A stretch of DNA of 64,000 bases from contig OX030966.1 of NCBI GenBank assembly GCA_943735955.1, positions 1,181,018-1,245,017 on the forward strand, in the 5' to 3' direction. The position numbers were made by a program, and so were the translations under genes. The notes below the pieces were generated by a model. The model did no database searches. It worked only from the letters and a program-made list of their open reading frames with translations, and had not been told where the DNA came from. The DNA comes from Piscicola geometra. Its lineage: Eukaryota; Annelida; Clitellata; Hirudinida; Piscicolidae. Positions 45,243 through 56,818 of the stretch are shown here, piece after piece (position 1 is the first letter of the stretch; every line of letters begins with the position of its first letter).

Positions 45243-46812
45243 CACTTGTTCTCACTTGTCCTCACTTGTCCTCACTTCCCCTCACTTGTCCTCACTTCTC
45301 CTCACTTCCCCTCACTTCCCCTCACTTGTCCTCACTTGTCCTCACTCCTCCTCACTTGTCCTCACTTCCCCTCACTTGTCCTCACTTGTCCTCACTTCCC
45401 TTCACTTGTCCTCACTTCCCCTCACTTGTCCTCACTCTTCCTCCCTTGTCCTCACTTCCCCTCACTTGCCCTCACTTGTCCTCACTTGTCCTCACTTGTC
45501 CTCACTTGTCATCACTCCTCCTCACTTGTCCTCACTTCCCCTCACTTGTCCTCACTCCTCCTCACTTGTCCTCACTTCCCCTCACTTCCCCTCACTTGTC
45601 CTCACTTGTCCTCACTTGTTCTCACTTGCCCTCACTTGTCCTCACTTGCCCTCACTTGTCCTCACTTGCCCTCACTTGTCCTCACTCCTCCTCACTTCCC
45701 CTCACTTGTCCTCACTTCCCCTCACTTGTCCTCACTCTTCCTCCCTTGTCCTCACTTCCCCTCACTTGCCCTCACTTGTCCTCACTTGTCCTCACTTGTC
45801 CTCACTTGTCCTCACTTGTCCTCACTTGTCCTCACTTCCCCTCACTTGTCCTCACTTGTCCTCACTTGTCCTCACTTGTCCTCACTTGTCCTCACTTGTC
45901 CTCACTTGCCCTCACTTGTCCTCACTTGCCCTCACTCCTCCTCACTTGTCCTCACTTGTCCTCACTTGTCCTCACTTGTCCTCACTTGCCCTCACTTGCC
46001 CTCACTTGTCCTCACTTGCCCTCACTTGCCCTCACTTGCCCTCACTTGCCCTCACTTGTCCTCACTTGCCCTCACTTGTCCTCACTTGTCCTCACTTGCC
46101 CTCACTTGTCCTCACTTGTCCTCACTTGTCCTCACTCCTCCTCACTTGTCCTCACTTCCCCTCACTTCCCCTCACTTGTCCTCACTTGTCCTCACTTGTC
46201 CTCACTTGCCCTCACTTGTCCTCACTTGCCCTCACTTGCCCTCACTTGCCCTCACTTGCCCTCACTTGTCCTCCCTTGTCCTCACTTGTCCTCACTTGCC
46301 CTCACTTGCCCTCACTTGTCCTCACTTGTCCTCACTTGCCCTCACTTGTCCTCACTTGTCCTCACTTGTCCTCACTTGTCCTCACTTGTCCTCACTTGTC
46401 CTCACTTGTCCTCACTTGCCCTCACTTGTCCTCACTTGCCCTCACTTGTCCTCACTTGTCCTCACTTGTCCTCACTTGTCCTCACTTGTCCTCACTTGCC
46501 CTCACTTGTCCTCACTTGCCCTCACTTGTCCTCACTTGTCCTCACTTGTCCTCACTTGTCCTCACTTGCCCTCACTTGTCCTCACTTGCCCTCACTTGCC
46601 CTCACTTGTCCTCACTTGTCCTCACTTGTCCTCACTTGCCCTCACTCCTCCTCACTTGTCCTCACTTGTCCTCACTTGTCCTCACTTGTCCTCACTTGTC
46701 CTCACTTGCCCTCACTTGTCCTCACTTGCCCTCACTTGCCCTCACTCCTCCTCACTTGTCCTCACTTGTCCTCACTTGTCCTCACTTGTCCTCACTTGTC
46801 CTCACTTGTCCT
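45243..46812. repeat. 10-bp minisatellite (CTCACTTGTC)n, about 157 copies
   Basis: Perfectly phased 10-mer CTCACTTGTC with T/C variants (TTGCC, TTCCC, TCCTC). Since 10 is not a multiple of 3, three units make a 10-residue cycle (VLTCPHLSSL) that is open in all three plus frames for more than 500 codons each; the minus strand has stops in every frame. No real protein would be open in three frames at once, so the frames are artefacts. Confidence 0.98.
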
Positions 46813-47076
46813 CCCTCTTTTGCCATCAACAAAATCAATGACAGGCAACGCCACCAGCATGCTAATACATACAATAAACAAATATAAAGCATTGAATAGG
46901 AATTGAGATGAAAGAAATAATAAAAATTTAACAAAGGTTTTTTAGAAAGCGCTGTTGATGAAAAGTTATTGAACATTTTCTGGCATTGAACTTGTTCGAG
47001 GATCTTTTATTGTGCTCCTAGCAACAGAAACCCTCTCAGAAGGGGCGTTACTGGCTGGTATTGATAACATGGGCCG
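46813..47076. other. AT-rich spacer
   Basis: No recognised coding or repeat content. A stretch at 46,985-47,060 (CTCGGAGGATC-like, CTCAGAAGGGGCG) may belong to the adjacent inverted-repeat element. Confidence 0.3.
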
Positions 47077-47376
47077 CGATCCTGGAGGGGTCTTGGGGTC
47101 CGGACCTCCCACTTTTTTCAATAAAAACATTTTTAAACTCTTGTTTTGATGCAAACACAATCGTCAAACATGGCATAAAACAGAATTTTTACTTATTAAT
47201 ACATTGTGAGTATGTGTAGTTATAGTTATAGCTGTCTAAAATAAAACTGTTCATTGCTTACTTAAATATTCGTATAAAAACAGAAGTTTAAAAAAAAAAT
47301 TCAAGTGGTGGAAGGGGGGATCCGGACCCCACGAATCCCCCAAGACCCCCCCCACGACCCCTCCAGGATCGTTCCT
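47077..47376. repeat. Inverted-repeat (foldback/MITE-like) element
   Basis: Left arm CGATCCTGGAGGGGTC, then TTGGGGTCCGGACCTCCCAC; right arm ends with GACCCCTCCAGGATCG, preceded by CCCAAGACCCCCC and GGATCCGGACCCCAC, which is its reverse complement with two small insertions. An AT-rich core of about 190 bp lies between. There is no coding capacity. No target duplication is clear, so the type of element is undecided. Confidence 0.6.
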
Positions 47377-47998
47377 GCTGCTTAAGACCCCCCCAAGAGT
47401 TGCAGCAGATCGCCGCCCTTGATTGATTACACACTTTATCCAAAGTTACAACTAGCAACAAAACAACCAAAAAAGTGTATGGTATTTTGCAATAATTTTT
47501 CAAAACCTATTTTCGCTTATGCCATCAAACAAAATCTCTTTTCGCGGTTTTTGGAATGAAGGTTTCCGCATGCACCACTTGAAGAGTTCACGTTGGCTCA
47601 ATCATTCACGTCGAAACAAAGACAAACAAGTTGAATAGCTGCTGGAGGGCTGGTGCAGGCCTTCCAACCATCCGCCATAATAACCGGTGTCGAATGTTGC
47701 ACAACCAAATGCTTGAGTTGAATTGAGCCCACAACCTCAAGCCGCGAGTTGCTTACCACTCGTTTACCGTATCGCAGTAAACACTCAATCATTTGCTCTA
47801 GTTGTAAGCGCACACACATCTTTCTACCACTGTTCTTCAGCGTCAGCGTTGGCAGCTCTGAAGCGGCAAACAGCTTGTCTCCTCCCGAGGTTGATGCTGA
47901 GTCGACAAGAGTTTTCAGTGAGAGTTGTAGGCACTTCATCTGACACGAGAAAGCAACTAACGCACGTCTAAGGTGCACTTGTTTGCCTATAAATGCAC
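47377..47998. other. Unassigned DNA upstream of a LINE fragment
   Basis: Minus-strand open frame of about 127 codons (within 47,598-47,980) has no recognisable domain, and the plus strand has frames of 64-82 codons. Part may be the 5' portion of the LINE that begins to be recognisable near 48,000. Confidence 0.3.
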
Positions 47999-49284
47999 TT
48001 GAAGCTGATGCGATTTGCCGCAGCACCCCAGCAAATGATGCTAAAGAGATTGAAAAACAGGTTGGAGAAATTCTAGCTGAAGAACAGGCTGGACTCAGAG
48101 CTGGGCGAAGCACTGTGGAGCAGATCTTCAACTGCAGGCTGTTCACAAAACAACACCTGCAACACCAACGCGAGATCTGCCACAACTTCATAGACTTTAA
48201 TAAAGCTTTCGACAGCGTTTGGCATGACGGTTTGCTTCGCGTAATGGAAGATTACAACTTTGATGAAGGGCTAATACATGTAATCAAAGACTTCTATAAA
48301 ACGCCAACAGTGCAGTAATTAGTCCTCTTATAAGTGCTTCTCAATGGGCAGGTAGGAACATTCTTTAGAACATCAGTGGGAGTTCGTCAAGGGTGTCTGC
48401 TTTCTCCTGTTCTTTCCAACATTTCCTAGAAAGAATAATGCAAGAAGCTCTCCAAGGTCATCATTGTACCATCTCTAATGGTTGGAGTTCAATATCCAAC
48501 TTAAGGTTTGCTGACGTCATCGATCTGATGGGCGGATCCAGCAGCGAACTTCAAGACCTCACCAACAAACTTAACTTGCTTACGGGATGGAGGTGAGCTC
48601 AGAAGAGTCCAAGGTTATGGTGAATAGCACAACAAACAACTCAACTGAAATGTGATGAATAGATAAAAGCTAGAAGTGTCACTGTTCAAGTACCTAGGAG
48701 TAACCCTGTCAAAGGATGGGACAAGCACCACAGAGATAAAAACCAGAATCTCAATGGCAACTGCTGCAATGGCGTGACTTAATCGGTTATGGTTCAGTAG
48801 TCCTATCAGCTTCTCTGTCAGATACAGACTCTACAAGTCACTGGTGCTCAGTATCCTGCTATAAAGATCTGAGACCTGGACGCTTAACGCGGAAACAGAA
48901 CGCAAGATACAGGTCTTTGGATCTAAATGTCTCCGTAAACTCCACGGCATCTCTTACTTGGAGCACAGAACCAACAATTATGTCCATCAGATTACAACAG
49001 CACTGGTTGTAGCACAAGAACCTCTTTTAGGAACTGTCAAACGTCGAAAGTTGACTTGGTTTGGCCACGTCGTCAAGCACGATTCACTGTCCAAGACGGT
49101 GCTGCAAAGAAGTCGTCGTTGAGGCCGTCCGGAAAAGAGCTGGATGGACAATGTGAGAGAGTGGACGTCTCTTCCCTTGAGCAGTCTTCTCAACGCTGCT
49201 AACAACAGAACTGAATGGCGCACTATAGCTGCCTCTTCTTCCTTATTTCCCCCCCAATGACTAACTCAGTCAGTCACTGGCATG

Positions 49285-49316
<32 letters not shown>

Positions 49317-49322
49317 GATGAG
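47999..49322 (+). mobile_element. Degraded LINE with (GAT)n tail
   Basis: Plus-strand RT in several frames: EEQAGLRAGRSTVEQIFN, then HNFIDFNKAFDSVWHDGLL (first catalytic Asp kept), VGVRQGCLLSPVL, and NLRFADVIDLMGGSSSEL, where the usual FADD box reads FADV, so a catalytic Asp is lost. Further pieces (FKYLGVTLSKDG-like, LRKLHGISYLEHRTNN-like, WFGHVVKHDSL, NVREWTSLPLSSLLNAANNR) run to the end of ORF2. The copy ends with TCAGTCAGTCACTGGC followed by (ATG/GAT)n at 49,282-49,321, a typical microsatellite-type LINE tail. Many stops and frameshifts; the element is dead. 5' end uncertain. Confidence 0.82.
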
Positions 49323-50560
49323 ATTTTCAAAGCACTCTCGTTTTTCACTGCTTCAAAACTTGAAGAAAACTTTTCCATTAAATGAATAAATGTCAAATGT
49401 TGAATTATAACTCACAACTATTACGTCATAGAAATTAATTTCGTTGCAAGGCTGCCTTCCTAACTCAAAGAAACAACATCATAAATATTAAAAAACAACT
49501 TCAAAAAATATTGCGACACAAAATAGAAGATACCTGGGAATCATCATCAATTGCGAAGATTTCAATTTTAATGCATTTAAACGTTCTTCTAATCGCTTGC
49601 CTCTATTTGGCATTATTTAGAGACATAATAAACCTTTTGAACGACGTAGACTTGAGAATGAGAGAAGATTAAACTATTATAACTTTTCTTTATTAAATTA
49701 ATAAATTCATTTATTCAATCTTCATCTTTTTATTTTTCCATTAAAAAAATAACATATAAAGTTAAATGCATTTCCACATATTTCCTAATCGCCTAATTAT
49801 GTTTGCATCTATTTGGCATTATTTGAATACAAAATAAATATTTTGAATGACGTGGGTTTGAGAATAAAAGAAGGTTAAATTGGTTTGACTTTTTAAAATC
49901 CTTTTCTTAATTTAAAAAAAAAATTGAAAATCAAATACGAGTTGCGTCTTATACATCGGTGCTGCCTATGCCTGGTGTTTTACGGTACACAAGACACAGT
50001 GCAAGCGCATTGCGACACACGCTGATCTTTAGGGAAGACGCATTGTTGTTGGTCCCTTTGGAGGCAGAGAAAAGAGATTAACTTTCTTAGATCTCTCCAT
50101 GACTGGCGTTTATTTTTTGCTAGCGATGATGCTCCCATGAAGCCACTTTTGAGCCTTTCGCCACCACTTTAAGGAGGATTGAAACAGGTTAAAAAAGCGT
50201 TTGTTGCAAGGCCACACTGCCAAGGTCTCAAAAACATCGCAGGAAATGCAAAACTAATCTTTTAAAACCTCTCGGTGTCCATTGCAATTGTATTCAATGG
50301 TGATATTCTATAGGATTTAAAGGGTTGTTATTGACAGAAGTGTGCTTCGTTTATATTGAAAACTCACAAAACTGCAAAAATGGCACTTGCTTCCTTTTGC
50401 CTTGGGGATGGCGATATAGCGTGTGGAGGCTTGGTGGCAAAAGGAAGTGCCCAAAGTGAGTCTACGTTTGTGTTGTTCTTTCATAGACACGTCATTGGAA
50501 AATAATTCAGATTTTTGTGATACCTCTACAATAATTAACTTTCAAAGTTAACAGGTTAAT
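49323..50560. other. AT-rich DNA with a short hairpin
   Basis: No supported gene. Near 50,390-50,450 the arms CTTCCTTTTGCC and GGCAAAAGGAAG face each other across about 40 bp and could form a hairpin. Related strings (CTTTTTGGCATGG, CCCTTTTGCCTTGG) recur near 51,290 and 51,420, suggesting an old dispersed repeat. Confidence 0.4.
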
Positions 50561-51022
50561 TTTCAATGAATATTGCTGATACAAGTCAAAACTGGTTGCA
50601 AGTCTGATGCTGCAGCACTTTCCTGAATTTTTGTCTGTTTACTGGCGTCAACGGCACAGCTTGGTGACAATGTCGACCTTCTTTGCAGTGCAAACGCCTC
50701 TTGCTGCCACTCGACTGCTTGGGCAAGTTTCCTTCGAGACACATGCTCCTTGAGGGACTCCCCTTCGGATGGAGGTGTGCCTCGCTCTAAGTATTTCAGT
50801 GCCCATGTTCCGCGCCTCCGCATTCATTCACGATGTGTATAGTGTCCAATTCTTGTTTTGACCACTGCAGTTACCACACCAGATCAGGAACTGCTTGGCA
50901 TCACGGTAAGGCTCACTACCAAAACATTTACAAATGCCGGTCTTCTGCATTGCGACCAACAATGCCTTCGTGCCAAACGACTGTGACCACAGCTTTGCAT
51001 CTCGGTCCGAGTGGTGCATAAA
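50560..51022 (-). pseudogene. DDE-transposase-like remnant (GNCSGQNKNWTLYT motif)
   Basis: Minus strand: DAKQFLIWCGNCSGQNKNWT, then LYTS and a stop, with continuation in other frames as RGTWALKYLERG and HTSI. The pattern (D)NCxGQNKNW...LKYLExGHT resembles a transposase-derived domain (DUF7869-type) common in invertebrate genomes; here the usual Asp of DNC is Gly and at least two frameshifts are needed. The piece covers only about 150 codons. Assignment is from memory of the motif, so moderate. Confidence 0.45.
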
Positions 51023-51760
51023 CGCTGGTGGAAACAGCTGATTTCACGCCTGTTAGGGCCTGAAGCATCCGATTTTTTCCATTATTTGAATTAATTTGAT
51101 TTATGAAAATAAAATAATTACAATAGATTATTATATTATATAATATGTCGTAATTTTAATATTTCTGAGTAGTTTTAAAAGCGTGAAAAGGTTCTCAAAT
51201 TCGTAAACAATGATCTCATGTGACACACTTTTCTAATTCCTACTGGCTGATGCACACCTTTTGTCGTGGTTTCAATCCCAATAAGGTGACTTGCTTCTTT
51301 TTGGCATGGCTTACCCGCAGAAACTATACAGAGTAAAATCGATGTACATTTATGTAGGACTTAACTCCTACGTTTCAAGAGACAATTTAAATAATTTCGC
51401 GCCAAAAGTGGACTTTCTCCCTTTTGCCTTGGCAGGGCAGTGCAGCAAAAAACTCAATGGAGGAGAAAACAAAGCTTCCACTTTTTGTACTTAATTGTTA
51501 AATAAAAAAGTAAAGATTTGTATTCAATGATAGACGACAAGCTGAAGAAGGCAGTGAGGATCGCTTGGACGTCTTCATTCTAGCTCCCTATTTCGAAATT
51601 CCTTTATTGCGCCTGCATTGTCGCATGCTGCTCAGAATTCCGTGAGAACAAAGATTGTCAAATGAAGACGAATGATTGACAGATTTATTTCTATTATGCA
51701 GTTCTTTCTGCAATTTCTCGTTAAGTAATAGTTAACCTTTGTTTGAAAGCAACTTGACTC
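51023..51760. other. Unassigned AT-rich DNA
   Basis: No supported gene, RNA or tandem repeat. A 67-codon plus-strand frame at 51,291-51,494 has no recognisable domain. Confidence 0.3.
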
Positions 51761-51778
51761 TTTGTTTCATTGGACTTC

Positions 51779-53655
51779 AGTTGAGGCTTCAGGTGAGACT
51801 TCAGTTGACACAGCCATAGCCAGGGGATGGCAGTGGGGATAAGCACCCACTGCCTATAAAGTGCTCCCTTACGGCGTGCGTCTCTGTACCGCCTCTGACA
51901 ACCAAGTCCAACTCCTGGCCTGCTCGCGGCGGAACTGCTTCTACTGACAGAAGAAGGGGCGAAGGCGGGTCACTGGCGCCTCAAAACCAGTCGCTTCGGG
52001 CAGATGGGGCTCGTCAGCCCGGGAAGGCAACCCATCTAGAAGAAGGAAAACTCTGACTACCAACCGCTGCTGCCTTGCAGGCTATCCATTCATGGAAAAC
52101 TGTTTGGGAGTCAACCCCGAGGAAAAATCAGGAGTCGGAGTTCCTAAGGCGGTGGATCGTCATCTATGATGTCCTTCCGGCAACTCCTGCAGCCAAGTCG
52201 GCTCTAAGCGTGGTGCTTGCACCCCCTTGGATCTAGTCGACGAAGCCGAGAGGGGGGTCCTGTTGTTTGGGCATCACAAGACCTCCACACGCTTTGCCCA
52301 GGCTAGCACCCTGGAGATGTCACTCCAGTCTCGCTTTGCGGCGAGAGCACAAACAAGAAGACAGCAGTTTACGGGTTATAAGTCCTTGCTCATTTGTCGT
52401 AGAGCTGGACGCCACGGGTTGTCTTCAATGATCATGAGCTGCACAGACTAAACGTCGACGTTGCAGCCCTACAGGAAACGCGTCTTCCAGAGTCTGGATC
52501 CTTGAGGGAGGAACACTACACGTTCTTTTGGCAGGGAAAAGGAGAAGAGGAGACCAGAGAACACGGAGTCGGCTTCGCCATCAAGAACACCCTGCTTTGC
52601 ATGTCCGAACCTCCTTCCTGCGGCACAGAGAAAATCCTCACTCTACCATAGCGCCGATTGCGATACAGACCACTCTCTGATCGCGTCAAAGATAAAGTTG
52701 CGCCCCAAGAGGCTCCACCTCTCCAAGAAGAAATGCCAACCAAAAATCAAGACCTATCAGACCACCCATCAGGCCAAGAACCATGAGTTCATAGATCGGC
52801 TGGGGGAGCTGCAACACTGCGACCAAGAGCCTAATGCGGAAGTCAGATGGAACTCGTTCCGGAATACCATTTTCAGAACTGCTTTACTCACGGATGGCAA
52901 AAAAGAACACAAGAACACCGATTGGTTCGAAGCGAATGCGGCAGATCTCGAGCCTGTTATTGACGCCAAGAGAAAGGCATTGATCGAATACAAACGCGAC
53001 CCGAGTCAGTCCACCTTCGAAGAGTTGAAAGCTGCCCGAAGAAAAGCCCAGCAGACGGCTCGACGCTGCGCAAATGACTATTGGCTTCAACTGGCGAATA
53101 GCATCCAACAAGCGTCAGACGCTGGCAACGTAAGGAGCATGTATGAAGGCATCAAAAAAGCAACAGGCAAGTCAGCAAAGAAGACTGCACCCTTAAAGGC
53201 CAAATCAGGAGAGACCATAATAATAATAATAATAATTGTCATTTTTGTATAGCGCCCGGGCACGCAACTGAAGCGCTCACAGACAAAGACAAGCAAATGG
53301 GAAGGTGGGTTGAACACTATCTGGAACTTTATTCCAGAGAAAACTCTGTGACTCAGATAGCACTGGACGCTATTGAAGACTTGCCAGTCTTGGAAGAGCT
53401 GGATGTCGAGCCGACCATGGACGAACTCAGCAAAGCTATCGATGCCTTAAAGAGTGGAAAAGCAGCAGGAGACGATGGCATCCCACCAGAAATAATCAAA
53501 TGCGGTAAACCGTCTCTACTAGAACCACTTCACATGCTCCTTTGCCTATGTTGGAGAGAAGGTAGAGTTTCACAGGACATGCGCAATGCCAAGATTGTCA
53601 CCCTGTATAAGAACAAGGGCAACCGCAGCGACTGCAACAACTTGAAGCAAAAGGG
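51779..53655 (+). mobile_element. LINE (endonuclease/RT type) 5' half, with internal deletion and a small insertion
   Basis: A GC-rich leader of about 650 bp precedes a broken endonuclease: VAALQETRLPESGSLREEHY, TFFWQGKGEEETREHGVGFA and IKNTLL. At about 52,650 the sequence jumps to the end of the endonuclease (DCDTDHSLIASKIKL) and the linker open from 52,698 (NTDWFEANAADLEPVIDAKR, RRCANDYWLQLANSIQQASD, MYEGIKKATGKSAKK). After an insertion of about 60 bp at 53,216-53,275, coding resumes with GRWVEHYLELYSRENSVT, KSGKAAGDDGIPPEIIKCGK and IVTLYKNKGNRSDCNN, then stops where the next LINE begins. The RT palm is absent. The 3' end of the same family is found at 61,920-62,660. Confidence 0.82.
53216..53275. 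repeat. Small (ATA)n-headed insertion within LINE
   Basis: (ATA)7 followed by TTGTCATTTTTGTATAGCGC, CCGGGCACGCAACTGAAGCG. It sits between the linker codons KSGE(T) and TDKDKQMGRW of the LINE, which are adjacent in intact relatives, so about 60 bp was inserted. It resembles microsatellite-initiated short elements. Confidence 0.6.
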
Positions 53656-53659
53656 CGCA

Positions 53660-55256
53660 TCTGGAGATCTAAGCTTGACAAGAGTGAAAAATCTAGGAAC
53701 CCAGCACATCCGTCGACAAGTCCATCACTTACAAAGGCCGCATTTGCATCACAAGCAAAGCGCGTGCGAACGCATTCATTCAGGAATACGCAAGCATCAG
53801 CCAAGTCAAGAGTGATAAAGAGCATCGGAAAACTAAGGTCGCCATCAATCGAAACCTCAGCCACACCCGCTCGATCCCCGAGCAAGAGATCGAGAATGCA
53901 TTCACGTTGTCAGAGCTCCAGCAAGGTATCCGCTCCATCCCCGCAGGCAAAGCCACCGGACCTGACAACATCAGCAGCGACATGTTGAAACACCTACCCA
54001 GCAGTGCACAACAACACCTGTTGACACTATTCAACATCTGCTGGAATCGCAGCGAATGCCCTCGGCAATGGCGGGATGCCATCATCATCCCGATCCTGAA
54101 ACGTGGCAAAAACCCTGCTGATGTGTCAAGCTACCGCCTGATTAGTCTTACCTCAGTGGTGGGGAAGCTTCTAGAAAAGATGATAAAAGCAAGGTTGATG
54201 TGGTGGTTGGAGAAGAAGCAGATACTGAGCGACAACCAGTCGGGGTTCAGATCAGACAGAGACACAACGGAACAATGCCTACGTCTCACGCAAACAGTCA
54301 GTGATGGGTTCCAATCAAAACCGTCGCAACGCACCATACTCACCCAGTACGACTACAGCCGAGCCTTCGACACTGTGTGGAGAGAACGGCTGCTCAATAA
54401 AATGGTTGACATCGGCATACCTCCATCCATCCAAATTCCTTCACCAAGCAAAGGCACTCCTCCCAGAAGACCCATTGTACGAAGCGATATACATCAGCTA
54501 CTCCAAATCCAGCAAGCACGACCCTGATCTCTTGCAACTGGAAGCAGCTAAAGATGCCATCTCCCAGGAAGGCGAAGCTGACTTTACCATCTACACTGAC
54601 GGCTCAGTGCAAGGTGTGGCAAAGCATGGTGGTGCTGCGGTGGTGGTGTACCAAGGGGATCAGAAAGTAGCTAACTGGAACAAGCCCACAGGTCACAAGA
54701 GTAACCCAATGGACACTGAAAGAATTGCGGTTGAGGAGGCTCTGAAAGGGTTGAGTGAGAGAGAGGACTGGTGCATGGCAAAGATTGTGTGCGATTGCAA
54801 GCCGCTTCTTTCGCTAATGGCATCCAACCCTCTCTCCTCCCATCGAATCTCACAACTAACTGCACAGTGTACCAACATGAACAAAAAGGTTCTCTTCATC
54901 TGGGTGCCAAGCCACTGCTATCTGATCGGAAAAGACGAGGCTGATGCAGAAGCAGCTACAGAAAGCAGGGCACAGCTAACCCCGCTACACCAGGAACTAT
55001 GGAGAACAGGGATCTGCCAAGCAGTCACAAGCCACAGACCACAAGAATTCCACTTCAGTAACGACAGACTGAATGGCATATACAAAGGCAGGCTCAAGAA
55101 AGCTGAAGAGGAGCTCACCAAACTTGCTCGCACCAACCTGAGCAGGTTCCGTACAGGGCACCACCCGGCGATCAGAGCCTACCAATGTAGAATTGGTCTA
55201 GGCCAAGAAGACTTATGCAGACTCTGCAAGACAGCCCAGGAGACAACAACTCACTC
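53660..55256 (+). mobile_element. LINE with RNase H domain (I/Jockey-like), palm deleted
   Basis: Begins inside the previous LINE. The RT part (open at 53,907-54,527) has ELQQGIRSIPAGKATGPDNI, PRQWRDAIIIPILKRGKNPA, YRLISLTSVVGKLLEKMIKA, DNQSGFRSDRDTTEQC and DYSRAFDTVWRERLL. After IGIPPS a deletion and frame change removes the YADD region. It continues with an RNase H domain: YTDGSVQGVAKHGGAAVVVY (first Asp), MDTERIAVEEAL (Glu), IVCDCKPLLSL (Asp), IWVPSHCYLIGKDEADAEA (His, last Asp); all four acidic positions are present. The C-terminus [20 protein letters not shown] is cut at 55,256 by the (ACCT)n array. Confidence 0.82.
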
Positions 55257-55524
55257 ACCTACCTACCTACCTACCTACCTACCTACCTACCTACCTACCT
55301 ACCTACCTACCTACCTACCTACCTACCTACCTACCTACCTACCTACCTACCTACCTACCTACCTACCTACCTACCTACCTACCTACCTACCTACCTACCT
55401 ACCTACCTACCTACCTACCTACCTACCTACCTACCTACCTACCTACCTACCTACCTACCTACCTACCTACCTACCTACCTACCTACCTACCTACCTACCT
55501 ACCTACCTACCTACCTACCTACCA
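55257..55524. repeat. (ACCT)n microsatellite, about 67 copies
   Basis: Perfect tetranucleotide array that starts inside the C-terminal codons of the RNase H LINE and ends in the CACC-rich minisatellite. The Tyr-Leu-Pro-Thr repeats translated from it are not a gene product. Confidence 0.98.
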
Positions 55525-56712
55525 CACCACATCATTCCAGTCACCACACCACACCCCATCATTCCAGAGTCCCAACACCACACCCCATCATTCCAGAGAC
55601 ACCACACCACACCCCATCATTCCAGAGACACCACACCACACCACATCATTCCAGTCACCACACCACACCACATCATTCTAGTCACCACACCCCATCATTC
55701 CAGAGACACCACACCACACCACATCATTCCAGTCACCACACCACACCACATCACTCCAGAGACACCACACCACAGCATTCCAAAGTCACCACACCACACC
55801 CCATCATTCCAGAGACACCACACCACACCACAGCATTCCAAAGTCACCACACCACACCACATCATTCCAGTCACCACACCACACCACATCATTCCAGAGT
55901 CCCCACACCACACCCCATCATTCCAGAGACACCACACCACACCTCATCATTCCAGAGACACCACACCACACCCCATCATTCCAGAGTCCCCACACCACAC
56001 CCCATCATTCCAGAGTCCCAACACCACACCCCATCATTCCAGAGACACCACACCACACCCCATCATTCCAGAGACACCACATCACACCACATCATTCCAG
56101 TCACCACACCACACCTCATCATTCCAGAGTCCCAACACCACACCCCATCATTCCAGAGACACAACACCACACCCCATCATTCCAGAGACACCACACCACA
56201 CCACATCATTCCAGTCACCACACCACACCACATCATTCTAGTCACCACACCCCATCATTCCAGAGACACCACACCACACCCCATCATTCCAGAGACACCA
56301 CACCACACCACATCATTCCAGTCACCACACCACACCACATCACTCCAGAGACACCACACCACAGCATTCCAAAGTCACCACACCACACCCCATCATTCCA
56401 GAGACACCACACCACACCACAGCATTCCAAAGTCACCACACCACACCACATCATTCCAGTCACCACACCACACCACATCATTCCAGTCACCACACCATAC
56501 CACATCATTCCAGTCACCACACCACACCCCATCATTCCAGAGTCCCAACACCACACCCCATCATTCCAGAGACACCACACCACACCACATCACTCCAGAG
56601 ACACCACACCACAGCATTCCAAAGTCACCACACCACACCCCATCATTCCAGAGACACCACACCACAGCATTCCAAAGACACCACACCACACCACATCAAT
56701 CCAAAGTCACCA
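55521..56712. repeat. 22-25-bp CACC-rich minisatellite, copy 1
   Basis: Alternating units of three related types: CACCACACCCCATCATTCCA+GAGAC (25 bp), CACCACACCACATCATTCCA+GT (22 bp), and CACCACACCACAGCATTCCA+AAGT (24 bp). It ends about 8 bp before the donor of the kinase exon at 56,721. The right half is duplicated at 58,361-58,840. Confidence 0.95.
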
Positions 56713-56720
56713 TGACTCAC

Positions 56721-56818
56721 CCTGTAGTGCTCGGCACGCAGTTCCTCGTAGTGCGAGTCGACGAAGAGGACGTTCTCTGGCTTCAAGTCCGTGTGTGCCA
56801 GGCCCTTCGAGTGGCAGA
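56721..56818 (-). CDS. CLK: CLK/LAMMER-like kinase, catalytic-loop exon (copy 1)
   Basis: 98-nt exon on the minus strand, acceptor GCCACACAG|, donor TACAGG|GTGAGTC. Phase 1 entry completes Phe; then CHSKGLAHTDLKPENVLFVD and SHYEELRAEHYR. HTDLKPEN is the catalytic-loop signature of LAMMER (CLK) kinases, which have Thr where most kinases have Arg of HRD; the Asp is the catalytic base. These kinases phosphorylate SR splicing factors in the nucleus. Joined to exon d the reading is KLCKAVDFCHSKGLAHTDLK, matching CLK (QLCQAVKFLHDNKLTHTDLK). It ends in phase 0. The exons for DFG and the EHLAMMER motif are not found in this window. Confidence 0.88.

Noticed and set aside
45169..46906. Three overlapping proteins of over 530 residues (VLTCPHLSSL repeats)
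   Set aside because: They are the same 10-bp repeat read in three frames; no independent coding signal.
47598..48191. 197-residue minus-strand protein
   Set aside because: Its first 70 codons are antisense to the LINE RT that begins near 48,000; the remainder has no recognisable domain.
53597..53885. Minus-strand frames across the junction of two LINEs
   Set aside because: Antisense to coding sequence of both LINEs; no independent homology.
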